Below are positions 1 to 9,877 of a stretch of 64,000 nucleotides of DNA, in pieces. The notes under the pieces are model-generated. The model was not told where the DNA came from and did not search any database. It worked only from the letters and a program-made list of their open reading frames with translations. Position numbers and translations under genes: made by a program. The DNA comes from Dubosiella muris (GTDB taxonomy: Bacteria > Bacillota_I > Bacilli_A > Erysipelotrichales > Erysipelotrichaceae). The number at the start of each line of letters is the position of its first letter. Positions within the stretch are counted from its first letter, which is position 1. The stretch covers positions 62,001 through 126,000 of the forward strand of contig NZ_SRYG01000004.1 in NCBI RefSeq assembly GCF_004793885.1, given 5' to 3'.

Positions 1-1264
<1,264 letters not shown>

Positions 1265-3382
1265 TCATGCTTTATGGATCGAGGGATGCGACAAGTCGAT
1301 TTTTTTGATGCCGAATTTGTGGCCAAACGCCACTTTGCCAACCGTCCCGTCGATGTCGACGACAACGCCCTGGCCGTACTTGTCGTGATCGACCACATCG
1401 CCCCGGCGGTATTTGCCGGCCGCTTTTTTATTTTTGGAAGACGGCGCGGCAACCGGCGCGCTTTGCCTGGCGTACGGCAGCTCCATCAAAAACCTCGATG
1501 GCGTTTTGAAGGTTTGAAGCACGTAGCTGAATCCGTTGCTCCATGTGACGACCAGGCTTTTTTTCGCGCGGGTCATCGCGACGTACAACAGCCGCCGCTC
1601 CTCCTCCAAAGCCCGTTTTCCTCCCTCGTCCAGCGAATGGCCGCTAGGAAAGATGCCGTCGTTGAGATCGACGACGAACACGACCGGAAACTCCAGCCCT
1701 TTGGAGGCGTGGACGGTCATCATCGTCACCCCGCCTTCGCCAGCGCCTTCCTGCTCTTTGTCGGTAAAGAGCGCGATATCCTGCAAATACTGTTCGAGCG
1801 TCGTGTTCGGATCGGCTTTGAGGGCGTCGGCGATATCGGAACGAAGCTCCATGATGTTTTCGAGCCGGTCTTCCTCTTTGGTCCCTTCCAGCATCGCTTT
1901 GTAGCCGCTGTTTTCCAGCAGCGCGTCAAACATCGCCAGCAGTCCGGACGCGTGCCGTATGGCTTTCAAGTCCTCGATCATGTCGTAAAACTTGACGAGC
2001 TTGGCGGTCGTCGACTTGGCGAACCCTTCCGGATGCGAGAGGACGTCGTACAAATTCAAATGCTCGGCCGACGCCTGCGCCCGGATTTTGTCGAGCGTCT
2101 TTTCCCCAATGCTTCGTTTGGGCACGTTGATGACCCGCGTCACGGCCAGATCGAGCGCGAAGCGGTCCGGATCGTCCTCGTCAACATCCGTGCAAAGCCG
2201 CAAATACGACAAGATGTCCTTGATTTCCTGCCGCTCGTAAAAGCGGATGCCGCCATAAATGCGGTACGGAAGGCCAATCGAGCGAAACGCCTTTTCAAAA
2301 GCGCGCGACAAGTAGTTGGAGCGATACAGAATGGCGATGTCGTTGTAGGCGACACCCTGCTTGTGGAATTCCTGGATCTTGCGGGCGACAAACAACGGCT
2401 CCTCGCTGTCTTCGATTGCCTCGTGGTACACGATGGGCTCGTCCTCCTCGCGGCTGGTGAACAGCTCCTTTTCGATGCGGTCCATGTTGTTGGCGATCAG
2501 CTGGTTGCTCGCCTCCAAAATGGAGCGGGTCGAACGGTAGTTCTCGTTAAGAATAATGGTGCGGCAAGGAACGAAATCCTGGTCGAAGCGCAAAATGATA
2601 TCCACGCTGGCGCCCCGCCACGTGTAAATCGTCTGGTCGGGGTCGCCGACGACGCACACCCGGGTCGCGGGCGCGCAAAGCTGCCGGATGATGGAATACT
2701 GGATCGGATCGACGTCCTGGAACTCGTCGACGTGAATGTACTCCAGCCGGTTTTGCCATTTGTCGCGGATCGCCGGCTCCGTTTTGAGCAAGCGGTCTGT
2801 TTCCCAGAGCAAGTCGTCAAAATCCATCGCTTTCATTTCCTTGCGGGTCTTTTCGTAGTGCTCGTACAAGAAGGCGAACGTCTTGTGGTGCCGCCCGGCC
2901 AGCTTCTGGGCCTGCTCGACGGAGACGTCCGAGGACTTGTTGTTGGAAATATAGGAAATGACCGCGCCGGGCGCGGCTTCGCTTTTGTCGATGCCGTTTT
3001 CCTTGACGAGCCGGCGCAAAATGGACTTTTGATCGTCGGGATCGAGAATCGCGAACGATTTCGGGTAGCCGAGCGCCTGTCCGTCCTCGCGCAGGATGCG
3101 CACGCAAAGCGAGTGGATCGTCGAGATGCGCACATCCGAAGCGACATCGCCAATCATGGCGCGCAACCGCTCTTTCATCTCGTTGGCGGCTTTGTTCGTG
3201 AACGTGATGGCCATGATGCGCCATGGCAGGATGCCGACTTCGTTGATCAAGTACGCGATGCGGGCCATCAGGACGCGGGTTTTTCCCGATCCGGCGCCGG
3301 CGATGATGCGCACGTGCTCGTCGATCGTCGTCGCGGCTTCGCGCTGCGGCTCGTTTAATGTATGTAAACTTGTTTCAAGCAT
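1265..3382 (-). CDS. pcrA: ATP-dependent DNA helicase PcrA (UvrD/Rep family)
   Basis: Superfamily 1A 3'-5' helicase for repair, plasmid rolling-circle replication and removal of RecA filaments. The 705-residue length is normal for PcrA. Visible motifs in order: Walker A GAGSGKTR (about residue 30), motif Ia ITFTNKAANEM, motif II DEFQDVDP, motif III GDPDQTIYTWRGA, motif IV LNENYRST, motif V TVHASKGLEF and motif VI LLYVAMTRAKK. The C-terminus carries the PcrA-type small barrel (GDVVDHDKYGQG ... FGIKKIDL), which separates it from RecB-like helicases. The start at 3382 follows GGTGAT; a TGG-TAAAAT extended -10 lies just upstream in the region shared with the divergent LCP gene. First gene of the pcrA-ligA unit. 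Confidence 0.97.
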   Translation of the reverse strand: MLETSLHTLNEPQREAATTIDEHVRIIAGAGSGKTRVLMARIAYLINEVGILPWRIMAITFTNKAANEMKERLRAMIGDVASDVRISTIHSLCVRILREDGQALGYPKSFAILDPDDQKSILRRLVKENGIDKSEAAPGAVISYISNNKSSDVSVEQAQKLAGRHHKTFAFLYEHYEKTRKEMKAMDFDDLLWETDRLLKTEPAIRDKWQNRLEYIHVDEFQDVDPIQYSIIRQLCAPATRVCVVGDPDQTIYTWRGASVDIILRFDQDFVPCRTIILNENYRSTRSILEASNQLIANNMDRIEKELFTSREEDEPIVYHEAIEDSEEPLFVARKIQEFHKQGVAYNDIAILYRSNYLSRAFEKAFRSIGLPYRIYGGIRFYERQEIKDILSYLRLCTDVDEDDPDRFALDLAVTRVINVPKRSIGEKTLDKIRAQASAEHLNLYDVLSHPEGFAKSTTAKLVKFYDMIEDLKAIRHASGLLAMFDALLENSGYKAMLEGTKEEDRLENIMELRSDIADALKADPNTTLEQYLQDIALFTDKEQEGAGEGGVTMMTVHASKGLEFPVVFVVDLNDGIFPSGHSLDEGGKRALEEERRLLYVAMTRAKKSLVVTWSNGFSYVLQTFKTPSRFLMELPYARQSAPVAAPSSKNKKAAGKYRRGDVVDHDKYGQGVVVDIDGTVGKVAFGHKFGIKKIDLSHPSIHKA

Positions 3383-3520
3383 AATTTATCACCGTTCTTC
3401 ATTTTACCATACTTCATGGTTTCGCTCGGGAAATTCTTGGATTTGTCCGAATCCGCCCCGGTTTCCCGTTTCGGAATTTTCTTTTGGGTGCAAAGATGGT
3501 ACTATAAACTTGGTGATTTT

Positions 3521-5500
3521 ATGAAAAAAGTGAAAAAGAAGGACGTATCCGTCCTGAATCAACCCCCTATAGATACGACACCGAAGAAACCGAAAACGCC
3601 GAAAAAATGGCTGGACTGGATCGAATGGGTCCTGGCTTTGGCCGTGACGGTCTTTTTGCTGTTTTGTCTATATCGTTTGAGCATGTTCGAACTGCAAATC
3701 GTGCTCAGCATTGCCGGCGTCCTGCTCGCTTTCGTTTTGATTTTGCTCATTTTGCTGATCAAGCGAAAAAGCGGCGGCTGGAAAGCGACGCTGTATCGAA
3801 TCGTCCTGCTGCTGTATATCGCGGGGGCCGGTTTTGGCGCCTACACGCTCAACAACACGTACGTGACGCTCAACGACATCACGTCCGCCAGACAAAGCGT
3901 GATCCAGATCGACTTGCTCACGAAAGCCGATTCCAGTCTGGATTCCGTCGAGGATTTCGCCAAAAAGAAAATCGGCTACTCGAACCACGCGGACTCGTTT
4001 GCGTCCAGCGCGGCGATGGCGGACATCAACACGCAAACCGCCACGGTCGAGTACGTGGACATGAACGACTACCAGCAACTGTACGAGAAGCTGCAGGCCG
4101 GCGAGATCGACGGCCTGCTCATTCCGCACAACCGGATCTCGCTGCTGCGCGAGGAGTACAAGTCGATTGAAAAGGACACCAAGACGATCGAGACGTTCAA
4201 GGCCGAGCGCGAAATCACGCCGGTGACGTCGAACATCGACATTTCCAAAGAGCCGTTTGTCGTCTACGTGGCCGGCATCGACGAAGGGGACGATCCTTCG
4301 ATCGACGCGCGCAGCGACGTCAACATTCTCGTGATGGTGGATCCGCAAAACAACCAGATGACGACGGTGTCGATTCCGCGCGACAGCTACGTGCCTAATC
4401 CCGCTTTGGAAAACGGGTCGGACAAGCTGACGCATTTGGGCAACGACGGCGCCCTCAACAGCATGGAGGGCATCGAGGAGGCGTTTGGCATCGACATCGA
4501 CTACTACGCCAAGGTGAACTTCCAGTCGCTCATCCATATCGTGGACGCGCTGGGCGGCGTGGACGTGGATGTCAAAATCGACTTCAACGAGCAAGACGAG
4601 AACCGCAGCTTTAAAAAGAGCGACAAGATTTATTTGAAAAAGGGAATGCAGACGCTCAACGGCAAAGAGGCGCTCGCCTACGCCCGCCACCGCAAGACGG
4701 AAGGCTATGGCACGACGGGTCGCGAAAACGCCCAGCAGCAAATCATTCAGGCGATCATGAAAAAGCTGACGACGGCCGAAGGCATTTCCCACATCAACGA
4801 CTTGATGAATGTCGCCAGCAAATACGTGGCGACCAACATGCCGCTTTCGGCCATCCAGTCGTTCGTTTCCAAACAGCTGCGCGACGTGAAGCCGTGGAGC
4901 GTGGATTCGATCACACTCAAGGGCGGAACGGACGCGACGCTGACGACCGTCTCGATGCCAAGTCTGCCGCTGAGCTGCTACTTGCTCAGTCCTGACGACA
5001 TCGTGAAAGTGTACAACGCCTACCAGCGCATGTACGACTCGTCGCCGATGAAAAACTTCGCGTTCAACTTGAGCACGAACCCGCAATGCACGATCAAATA
5101 CCCGAAAGATCAAAGCGTCAGCGAGTTCATGATTACGAGCGCCGCGGCCGACCGCCTCAACCCGTACAGCGTGTACTACGGCATCGACCGGGTGGATTCT
5201 TCCAACGCGGGGGCTTCCGAACAGCGGGCGCAAACCAACAACATTGAAATCGTCGTTCCGCAAGCGCCGGTTTACGATTATTACGTCCCTTCCCAGCCGG
5301 ACTATGTGCCGGACACGGGAGGCGAAAACACGGGCTCGAGCGAGCCGGTCACGCCGCCGGCCACCGATCCGGGCACGGGCGATGGAGATGGAACGACAAC
5401 CACGCCGCCATCCACCGATCCGGGTACGGGCGATAATGGCGGTTCCACGACACCATCCGAACCGGTCACGCCGCCGGCGGATACCGGAACAGCGGAATAG
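3521..5500 (+). CDS. LytR-CpsA-Psr (LCP) family cell-wall glycopolymer transferase with extra extracytoplasmic domain
   Basis: LCP proteins attach undecaprenyl-linked polymers such as teichoic acid or capsule to peptidoglycan outside the membrane. I place the start at ATG 3521 (659 aa); the frame is open 35 codons further upstream but there is no better start there. A basic cytoplasmic N-terminus is followed by three membrane segments (roughly residues 35-120). Residues about 125-217 look like part of a periplasmic-binding fold. The LCP catalytic domain follows (about 247-420) with GIDEGDDPSIDARSDV, TVSIPRDSYV, DKLTHLGNDGA and ALAYARHRKTEGYG, including the usual Asp and Arg residues. The C-terminus is a Pro/Thr/Gly tail (from about residue 590) with PATDPGTG-type repeats, probably wall-spanning. 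Length exceeds the usual 300-500 residues. Divergent from pcrA; a strong terminator follows. Confidence 0.92.
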   Translation: MKKVKKKDVSVLNQPPIDTTPKKPKTPKKWLDWIEWVLALAVTVFLLFCLYRLSMFELQIVLSIAGVLLAFVLILLILLIKRKSGGWKATLYRIVLLLYIAGAGFGAYTLNNTYVTLNDITSARQSVIQIDLLTKADSSLDSVEDFAKKKIGYSNHADSFASSAAMADINTQTATVEYVDMNDYQQLYEKLQAGEIDGLLIPHNRISLLREEYKSIEKDTKTIETFKAEREITPVTSNIDISKEPFVVYVAGIDEGDDPSIDARSDVNILVMVDPQNNQMTTVSIPRDSYVPNPALENGSDKLTHLGNDGALNSMEGIEEAFGIDIDYYAKVNFQSLIHIVDALGGVDVDVKIDFNEQDENRSFKKSDKIYLKKGMQTLNGKEALAYARHRKTEGYGTTGRENAQQQIIQAIMKKLTTAEGISHINDLMNVASKYVATNMPLSAIQSFVSKQLRDVKPWSVDSITLKGGTDATLTTVSMPSLPLSCYLLSPDDIVKVYNAYQRMYDSSPMKNFAFNLSTNPQCTIKYPKDQSVSEFMITSAAADRLNPYSVYYGIDRVDSSNAGASEQRAQTNNIEIVVPQAPVYDYYVPSQPDYVPDTGGENTGSSEPVTPPATDPGTGDGDGTTTTPPSTDPGTGDNGGSTTPSEPVTPPADTGTAE

Positions 5501-5519
5501 AAAAAAATGGATAAAAAAG

Positions 5520-5552
5520 ATCCCGGCAGGATTTCCTGTCGGGATTTTCTTG
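5520..5552 (+). terminator. Rho-independent terminator of the LCP gene
   Basis: An 11-bp stem (ATCCCGGCAGG, 4-nt loop, CCTGTCGGGAT, one G-U pair) is followed by TTTTCTT. It is flanked by A-rich sequence on the other side, so it may also stop transcription of the opposing gene that ends at 5560. Confidence 0.9.
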
Positions 5553-5559
5553 TGTCGCT

Positions 5560-6276
5560 TCACTCGTCGGCGAGCTTTTCCCCTTCGGCGAGGAACGTTT
5601 CGTAGTCGATTTTGTTGCGAATCGTCTGCATGTGGGTGTCGAGCAGCGAGCTGATTTCCGCGCACTGGAACAAATGTTCCGAAAGCGACTCGACGAGTTC
5701 GTTGGACAAGTCCTTTTTGTAGCGCATCTGGTGTTCGAGCGAGGCCCAGAACTCCATCGCGATCGTGCGTAGCTGCACTTCGACTTTCATCATTTTCTTT
5801 TCATGCATCAAAAAGATGGGCGTCTCCACGATTAGATGGAGCGAGCGGTAGCCATTGGGCTTGGGGTGGCGGATATAGTCCTTCTTTTTGACGAGCCGCA
5901 CGTCGTCCTGTTCCAAAAACGCCTTGGCGAGCCGGTCGATGTCGTCGATAAACGAGCAGACGACGCGCACGCCGGCCACGTCGAGCACTTCGTTTTCGAT
6001 GTTTTCCTTCGTGAGCGCGAGGCCTTTGCGCTGGAGCTTGTTCGTGATGCTTTGGGGCGACTTGAGCCGCGTCTGGATGTCGTTGATGGGATTGCGGTCG
6101 TTTAGAAGCGCGCATTCATCCGCTAAAATCTGGAACTTCGTTTCCACTTCGCGTAAAGCCGAACGATAATACGTCATCCACGTCAAAAACTCCTGCGACT
6201 TGGCCTGGAATTTTTCCAGGATCTCAGGATTGGGCTTTTCAATGTCCCGTTCCCATTTTTCCTTCCATGTTGTCAT
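5560..6276 (-). CDS. Small alarmone synthetase, RelA/SpoT (p)ppGpp synthetase domain (RelQ/RelP type)
   Basis: Transfers pyrophosphate from ATP to GDP or GTP to make (p)ppGpp in the cytoplasm. The 238 residues hold only the synthetase domain; there is no HD hydrolase and no TGS/ACT region, as in stand-alone SAS proteins. Signature segments are DVAGVRVVCSFIDDI, DYIRHPKPNGYRSLHLIV (substrate-binding loop) and VEVQLRTIAMEFWASLEHQM (catalytic glutamate region). N-terminal (WMTYYRSALREVETKFQIL) and C-terminal helices match the family that forms tetramers. Choosing between RelQ and RelP would need a tree. An AGGAAAG site lies before the ATG. It is probably in a unit with the upstream unknown gene that starts at 7475 (26-bp gap). 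Confidence 0.9.
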   Translation of the reverse strand: MTTWKEKWERDIEKPNPEILEKFQAKSQEFLTWMTYYRSALREVETKFQILADECALLNDRNPINDIQTRLKSPQSITNKLQRKGLALTKENIENEVLDVAGVRVVCSFIDDIDRLAKAFLEQDDVRLVKKKDYIRHPKPNGYRSLHLIVETPIFLMHEKKMMKVEVQLRTIAMEFWASLEHQMRYKKDLSNELVESLSEHLFQCAEISSLLDTHMQTIRNKIDYETFLAEGEKLADE

Positions 6277-6302
6277 TTCTCTTTCCTGAACTTTCCTTTT
6301 CT

Positions 6303-7475
6303 TTATTCACTCATAAAACCGCTTTGGCGAACGCATTGTTTCAAATACGGAATTTCCCGCTCGGAAACCGCCACATCGTGGAAGTAGAGCGTGCGGTTGT
6401 CGTAACGAAGCATCGCTTCCAAAACGTAGTAGCCGTCTTCCATCCAGTCGTCGAACCAGATGCTTTTGCCATCCACCAGCTCGGGCTCCTGTTCCTCGAG
6501 CGCCTTTCGATTCGTCACGATGTCCGGGTGCGTGCTGGCCTGGATGAGCCACGACCACTGCCCGTCGTCGGTATACGGTGCCATGAGATTGACCGATTTC
6601 GTAATGGGGTCATAGCTTCGTTCCGCGGCGCCGGGCGCGACGATTCTGGCGTCGTCGAACAAATGGTATACGTCTTCGGTTCGGTACTGGATCGCGTCCT
6701 TTTCCATTTTTGGCGCGTCTTTGAGCTTGTTTTCCCGGCCAAGCAAGTCGACCAGCTCGGTGTATTCCTTGACGGGAAGCGGCAGCTCCGGATCTTTTTC
6801 ATGGGCGATTTCCAAGTCGTCGCACACTTCGTTGGCGACTTTTTTCGTCTGCTCGTTCATGTTCGTGTAGGCGCCCACGCCTTCTTTGGCCAGTAGCGTC
6901 AAGGCCGCGTTGCGGTAAAACCGGGCGTCCCGGTCCCAGTCGTTCCATACGTAAAACGCGTCCATCAAATCGTGCAGCTCCTTGTGCATGAACGTGTCGC
7001 GGTCCATGTCGCCAATCGAAGTCAGCACGCGGTTTTCCTTTTCCATAGGCAAAAAGTACGTTTCGTCGTACAAGTAGTTTTTTTGGCGAAACGCGGGATC
7101 GGTCAGCAGCAGCTTGCGTATGTAGTCGAGCTCGTTTTCATACACATGATGCAGGCGGTGGAAATCCTCGTCATTGGCGTACTCCAAATCGTCGATCAGC
7201 TCGTACTCGCCGGGCACTTCCTCCTCGATGTCTTTGAACAAGTCGACGACAAACGCGTGGAAGCCCGCGCCGGCGTGGCGGGTGTTGGCGGTCATGACCA
7301 TCGTCATGTCGTCTTCGGTCACGACGATTTTCCCTTGCGGACACACGAGGATCTCGACGCTGGCGCCCCGGTCCTCGATTTGCACGCCTTCGCGCTCGCA
7401 CAAGGCGCCGAGCACTTCATACAGTTCATTCATTTCTTTTTCATTGCGGTCTTTGCATATGAGTTGTACATACAT
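6303..7475 (-). CDS. Conserved-looking protein of unknown function (390 aa)
   Basis: I do not recognise this protein. I place the start at ATG 7475 (MYVQLICKDRN) because GGAGGAAT lies 5 nt upstream; an extension to 7529 would run through a terminator. It is acidic and soluble, with no signal peptide or membrane segment. Residues 1-85 form a small alpha/beta region (MYVQLICKD, ILVCPQGKIVVTEDDMTMVM). The middle is helical and acidic, and the end contains SWLIQASTHPDIVTNRKALE and IWFDDWMEDGYYVLEAMLRYD. No catalytic motif stands out. A 26-bp gap separates it from the alarmone synthetase gene, so the two are probably co-expressed. The terminator of the preceding lipoprotein gene sits directly before its ribosome site. 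Confidence 0.8.
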   Translation of the reverse strand: MYVQLICKDRNEKEMNELYEVLGALCEREGVQIEDRGASVEILVCPQGKIVVTEDDMTMVMTANTRHAGAGFHAFVVDLFKDIEEEVPGEYELIDDLEYANDEDFHRLHHVYENELDYIRKLLLTDPAFRQKNYLYDETYFLPMEKENRVLTSIGDMDRDTFMHKELHDLMDAFYVWNDWDRDARFYRNAALTLLAKEGVGAYTNMNEQTKKVANEVCDDLEIAHEKDPELPLPVKEYTELVDLLGRENKLKDAPKMEKDAIQYRTEDVYHLFDDARIVAPGAAERSYDPITKSVNLMAPYTDDGQWSWLIQASTHPDIVTNRKALEEQEPELVDGKSIWFDDWMEDGYYVLEAMLRYDNRTLYFHDVAVSEREIPYLKQCVRQSGFMSE

Positions 7476-7484
7476 TTTTCTATT

Positions 7485-7511
7485 CCTCCAAAAAAAGACA
7501 CCGAAGTGTCT
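7485..7511 (-). terminator. Terminator between lipoprotein gene and the 390-aa gene
   Basis: Read on the minus strand, AAGACAC-TTCG-GTGTCTT is a perfect 7-bp stem with a stable UUCG tetraloop, followed by a T run. The T run leads within 1-3 nt into the GGAGGAAT ribosome site of the next gene, so terminator and translation signal are physically fused. Confidence 0.88.
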
Positions 7512-7515
7512 TGTA

Positions 7516-8196
7516 TCATTCCACGGCAATCATACGATACACATCTTTGGGCTCGCCCGCTTCCTTCGTGCTCGTCACATCCGAGCCCGGAACGTAGTGG
7601 ACGTCCTTCATTTTTATCATCGTACATTTCGCGTTCGTTTTAAAGTTGGACGCTTCGCTGCTGTCGGCGTATTCCATCGCGGCGTTCATCGTGTAGCCGT
7701 CGTACTCTTTGTCAAGATACGACACTTTGGCCGGCGCCATGTCGGTGAGCTTGACGTTCACGACTTGCGGCAGCGCCGCTTTTCCCTCGTTCGTTAAAAT
7801 CTGGGCGTAGTTGTTGTAGTAGTAGTATTTGGCGTATTCGGAAAACGCTTCGACGCTGGCGGAAGGAATGTAGTCCAGTCCGCCAATGTCGCCGTCGTTG
7901 TCTTTGTTGGACAGCGTGAAGAAATCGGCGAGAAACGCCTTCGCGACGGCTTCGGCTTGTTTTTGGTCCGCCGCCCCCAGCGTGGCGGTGACGTCGTCGT
8001 ACGTCTTGGCGATGTACTGGGTCGGATCCTCGGGCGCCCAATACGTGTCGTTTTCCTTCACGGTGTACTTGACGGCCTTTTCCTCCGTCTTTTCGCGATC
8101 GGCTTGTTTGCCGCTAGAACACGCGCTTAGCGGCATGGCGAAGGCGAGCAGGCCGGCCAGCACAAAAGCGCGCGTATATTTACAAATTGCATTCAT
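7516..8196 (-). CDS. Predicted lipoprotein of unknown function
   Basis: 226 residues with a classical lipoprotein signal: basic start, hydrophobic VLAGLLAFAMPL and lipobox LSAC, with the lipidated cysteine near residue 26. The mature part is hydrophilic and Tyr/Asp-rich (KYYYYNNYAQIL, DNDGDIGGLDY), consistent with an exposed membrane-anchored domain. I recognise no family. The C-terminal half (VNVKLTDMAPAKVSYLDKEYDGYTM, split here by a beta-rich pattern) resembles generic beta-rich lipoproteins only in composition. GAGGAACC lies before the ATG and a TGG-TATACT extended -10 at about 8226-8234. It ends in its own terminator, so it may be monocistronic. Confidence 0.82.
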   Translation of the reverse strand: MNAICKYTRAFVLAGLLAFAMPLSACSSGKQADREKTEEKAVKYTVKENDTYWAPEDPTQYIAKTYDDVTATLGAADQKQAEAVAKAFLADFFTLSNKDNDGDIGGLDYIPSASVEAFSEYAKYYYYNNYAQILTNEGKAALPQVVNVKLTDMAPAKVSYLDKEYDGYTMNAAMEYADSSEASNFKTNAKCTMIKMKDVHYVPGSDVTSTKEAGEPKDVYRMIAVE

Positions 8197-8351
8197 TGTG
8201 GTTCCTCATCTCTAATCAAGTCCTAGTATACCACATGCGCGCACCCAAGACTATGGTGGCCAAAAACGAATCCCTTCTTTCTTCCACAGCGATTGTTTAG
8301 GCTTTTGGGGGCGTTTCGAGTATAATGAAAGCGACGCAAAGGAGCTGTTTT

Positions 8352-9233
8352 ATGAATCAAATCGCAAAGGACTGGGTCGATTACGAAGTCATCGACACCG
8401 GCAATAAAGAAAAGCTGGAACGCTGGAACGACGTCGTGCTGCGCCGTCCCGATCCGGTCGCCATCTGGCCGATCGAGCAGGAAACGCCATGGAACAAGGC
8501 GGACGCCGTCTACCATCGTTCCAACAAGGGCGGCGGCAGCTGGGAATACAAAAAACAATTAAAAGAGGAATGGACGATCGCGTACAAAGACTTGCGGTTC
8601 AAGATTTCCCCGACCGGCTTCAAGCACACAGGCCTGTTTCCTGAGCAGGCAAGCAACTGGGATTTTATGATGGACACGATTCGAAAGGCGGAAAAAAACG
8701 GCAGAAAGGACATCAAGATCCTCAACCTGTTCGCCTACACGGGCGGCGCGACGATGGCGTGCGCCAAAGCGGGCGCGGCGGAAGTCGTGCACGTGGACGC
8801 ATCCAAAGGCATCAACGAATGGGCCAAGGAAAACATGCGCCTCAACCACCTCGAAGACCATACGATCCGCTTTATCGTGGACGACGTGCTGAAATTCATC
8901 CAGCGCGAGATCCGTCGCGGACGCAAGTACGACGGCATCGTCATGGATCCGCCAAGTTACGGGCGCGGGCCGAAAAACGAAGTGTGGAAGCTGGAAAACC
9001 AGCTGTACGAGCTCGTGAGCGAGGCGGCCAAGCTGCTCAGCGACGATCCGTTGTTTTTGATTGTCAACTGCTACACGACGGGCTTTTCGCTTTGCACGCT
9101 CGACGAGGTGCTCAAGCGGGCCATCAAACAAAAGGGAGAAATCGAAGTGGGGGAAAACCTGCTCCCGGTTACGACCAACGAGGGCGTTCTGCCGTGCGGC
9201 ATCTTCGGGCGCTGGACACCGGACAAGAAATAG
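8352..9233 (+). CDS. Class I SAM-dependent methyltransferase (RlmI/RlmK-like)
   Basis: Predicted S-adenosylmethionine-dependent methyltransferase, most likely acting on rRNA. The start is taken at 8352, where AAAGGAG lies 7-8 nt upstream; the upstream in-frame ATG at 8325 overlaps the TATAAT box (8321-8326) and cannot be used by that promoter. 293 residues. Motif I (ILNLFAYTGGATMACAKAGA, exactly the nucleotide-binding glycine loop) is near residue 125, the acidic strand VVHVDAS follows, and motif IV is DPPSYGRG near residue 200. The N-terminus lacks a PUA domain, unlike full RlmI. The target base cannot be read from sequence. It is flanked by convergent terminators, so it is probably monocistronic. 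Confidence 0.88.
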   Translation: MNQIAKDWVDYEVIDTGNKEKLERWNDVVLRRPDPVAIWPIEQETPWNKADAVYHRSNKGGGSWEYKKQLKEEWTIAYKDLRFKISPTGFKHTGLFPEQASNWDFMMDTIRKAEKNGRKDIKILNLFAYTGGATMACAKAGAAEVVHVDASKGINEWAKENMRLNHLEDHTIRFIVDDVLKFIQREIRRGRKYDGIVMDPPSYGRGPKNEVWKLENQLYELVSEAAKLLSDDPLFLIVNCYTTGFSLCTLDEVLKRAIKQKGEIEVGENLLPVTTNEGVLPCGIFGRWTPDKK

Positions 9234-9235
9234 AC

Positions 9236-9263
9236 AAAAAGGAGCAAAAAACGCTCCTTTTTT
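9236..9263 (+). terminator. Terminator of the methyltransferase gene
   Basis: AAAAAGGAGC and GCTCCTTTTTT form a 10-bp stem around a 7-nt A-rich loop, ending in a T run. It sits 3 bp after the stop, and the symmetric A/T flanks make it potentially bidirectional for the gene ending at 9269. Confidence 0.88.
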
Positions 9264-9268
9264 CTATC

Positions 9269-9718
9269 TCATTTTTTGTATAGACTCAAAAACAAATACA
9301 TCAAATCGGCGACGACGAAGCCGATGGCCGCGTACCCGAACCACGCGCCAGACAGGCGGGTTTGAAAGAAAATACAGCCAAGCTGAAACAGTAAAATTCC
9401 TTGCACGATCAAAGCCAAAATCGAAAAGAAGCGACGAACCACCCTTTTAGCCGATGGGTTTCCAGAAGCAAAAAACCGATATTGGAAAATTTGAATTTCC
9501 CCCGCTTCGCTTCCACTTTCCAAGCCGATTTTTTGGAACAAAACCGATAATCCCATAAGCAATCCGTAAAGCAGGAAAACAAACGCCGAATTTTGAAGAT
9601 CGCCTTGTTCGGACATTCCAATCAAATACAAATGGATCGGCTTACCAAAATTCAATATGAAAATCAGCAGGGCGAGTCCTGTGTTCAATATTCCAATCAT
9701 CTTTAGTGCTTTTGTCAT
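9269..9718 (-). CDS. Small multi-pass membrane protein, unknown function
   Basis: 149 residues. The start at 9718 (MTKALKMIGIL) is supported by AAGGAG 8 nt upstream; an upstream extension is AT-rich non-coding sequence. Four hydrophobic segments are visible (MIGILNTGLALLIFIL, FVFLLYGLLMGLSVLF, FFSILALIVQGILLFQL and FGYAAIGFVVADLMYLFL). No recognised family. Base composition is AT-richer than the genes on its left. It is divergent from the TPR regulator at 9878, with a 159-bp AT-rich spacer, which suggests a regulator-target pair; this is inference. Confidence 0.75.
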   Translation of the reverse strand: MTKALKMIGILNTGLALLIFILNFGKPIHLYLIGMSEQGDLQNSAFVFLLYGLLMGLSVLFQKIGLESGSEAGEIQIFQYRFFASGNPSAKRVVRRFFSILALIVQGILLFQLGCIFFQTRLSGAWFGYAAIGFVVADLMYLFLSLYKK

Positions 9719-9877
9719 TTTACGCTCTCCTTTCCTTCTAAAAAAATTCCTTGTTTTTATGGCGTAATGATACAATATATATGTATTTATGTCTATGTTC
9801 TTTTTGAGCAAAACAAAGATAAAAAAGAAAGAATTTCAATATATAATATATAAACAAAAGGAAGAAACGATTCAAAG

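Noticed and set aside
3668-5665. 665-codon minus-strand frame
   Set aside because: Antisense to the LCP gene; Arg/His/Val-rich composition typical of a shadow.
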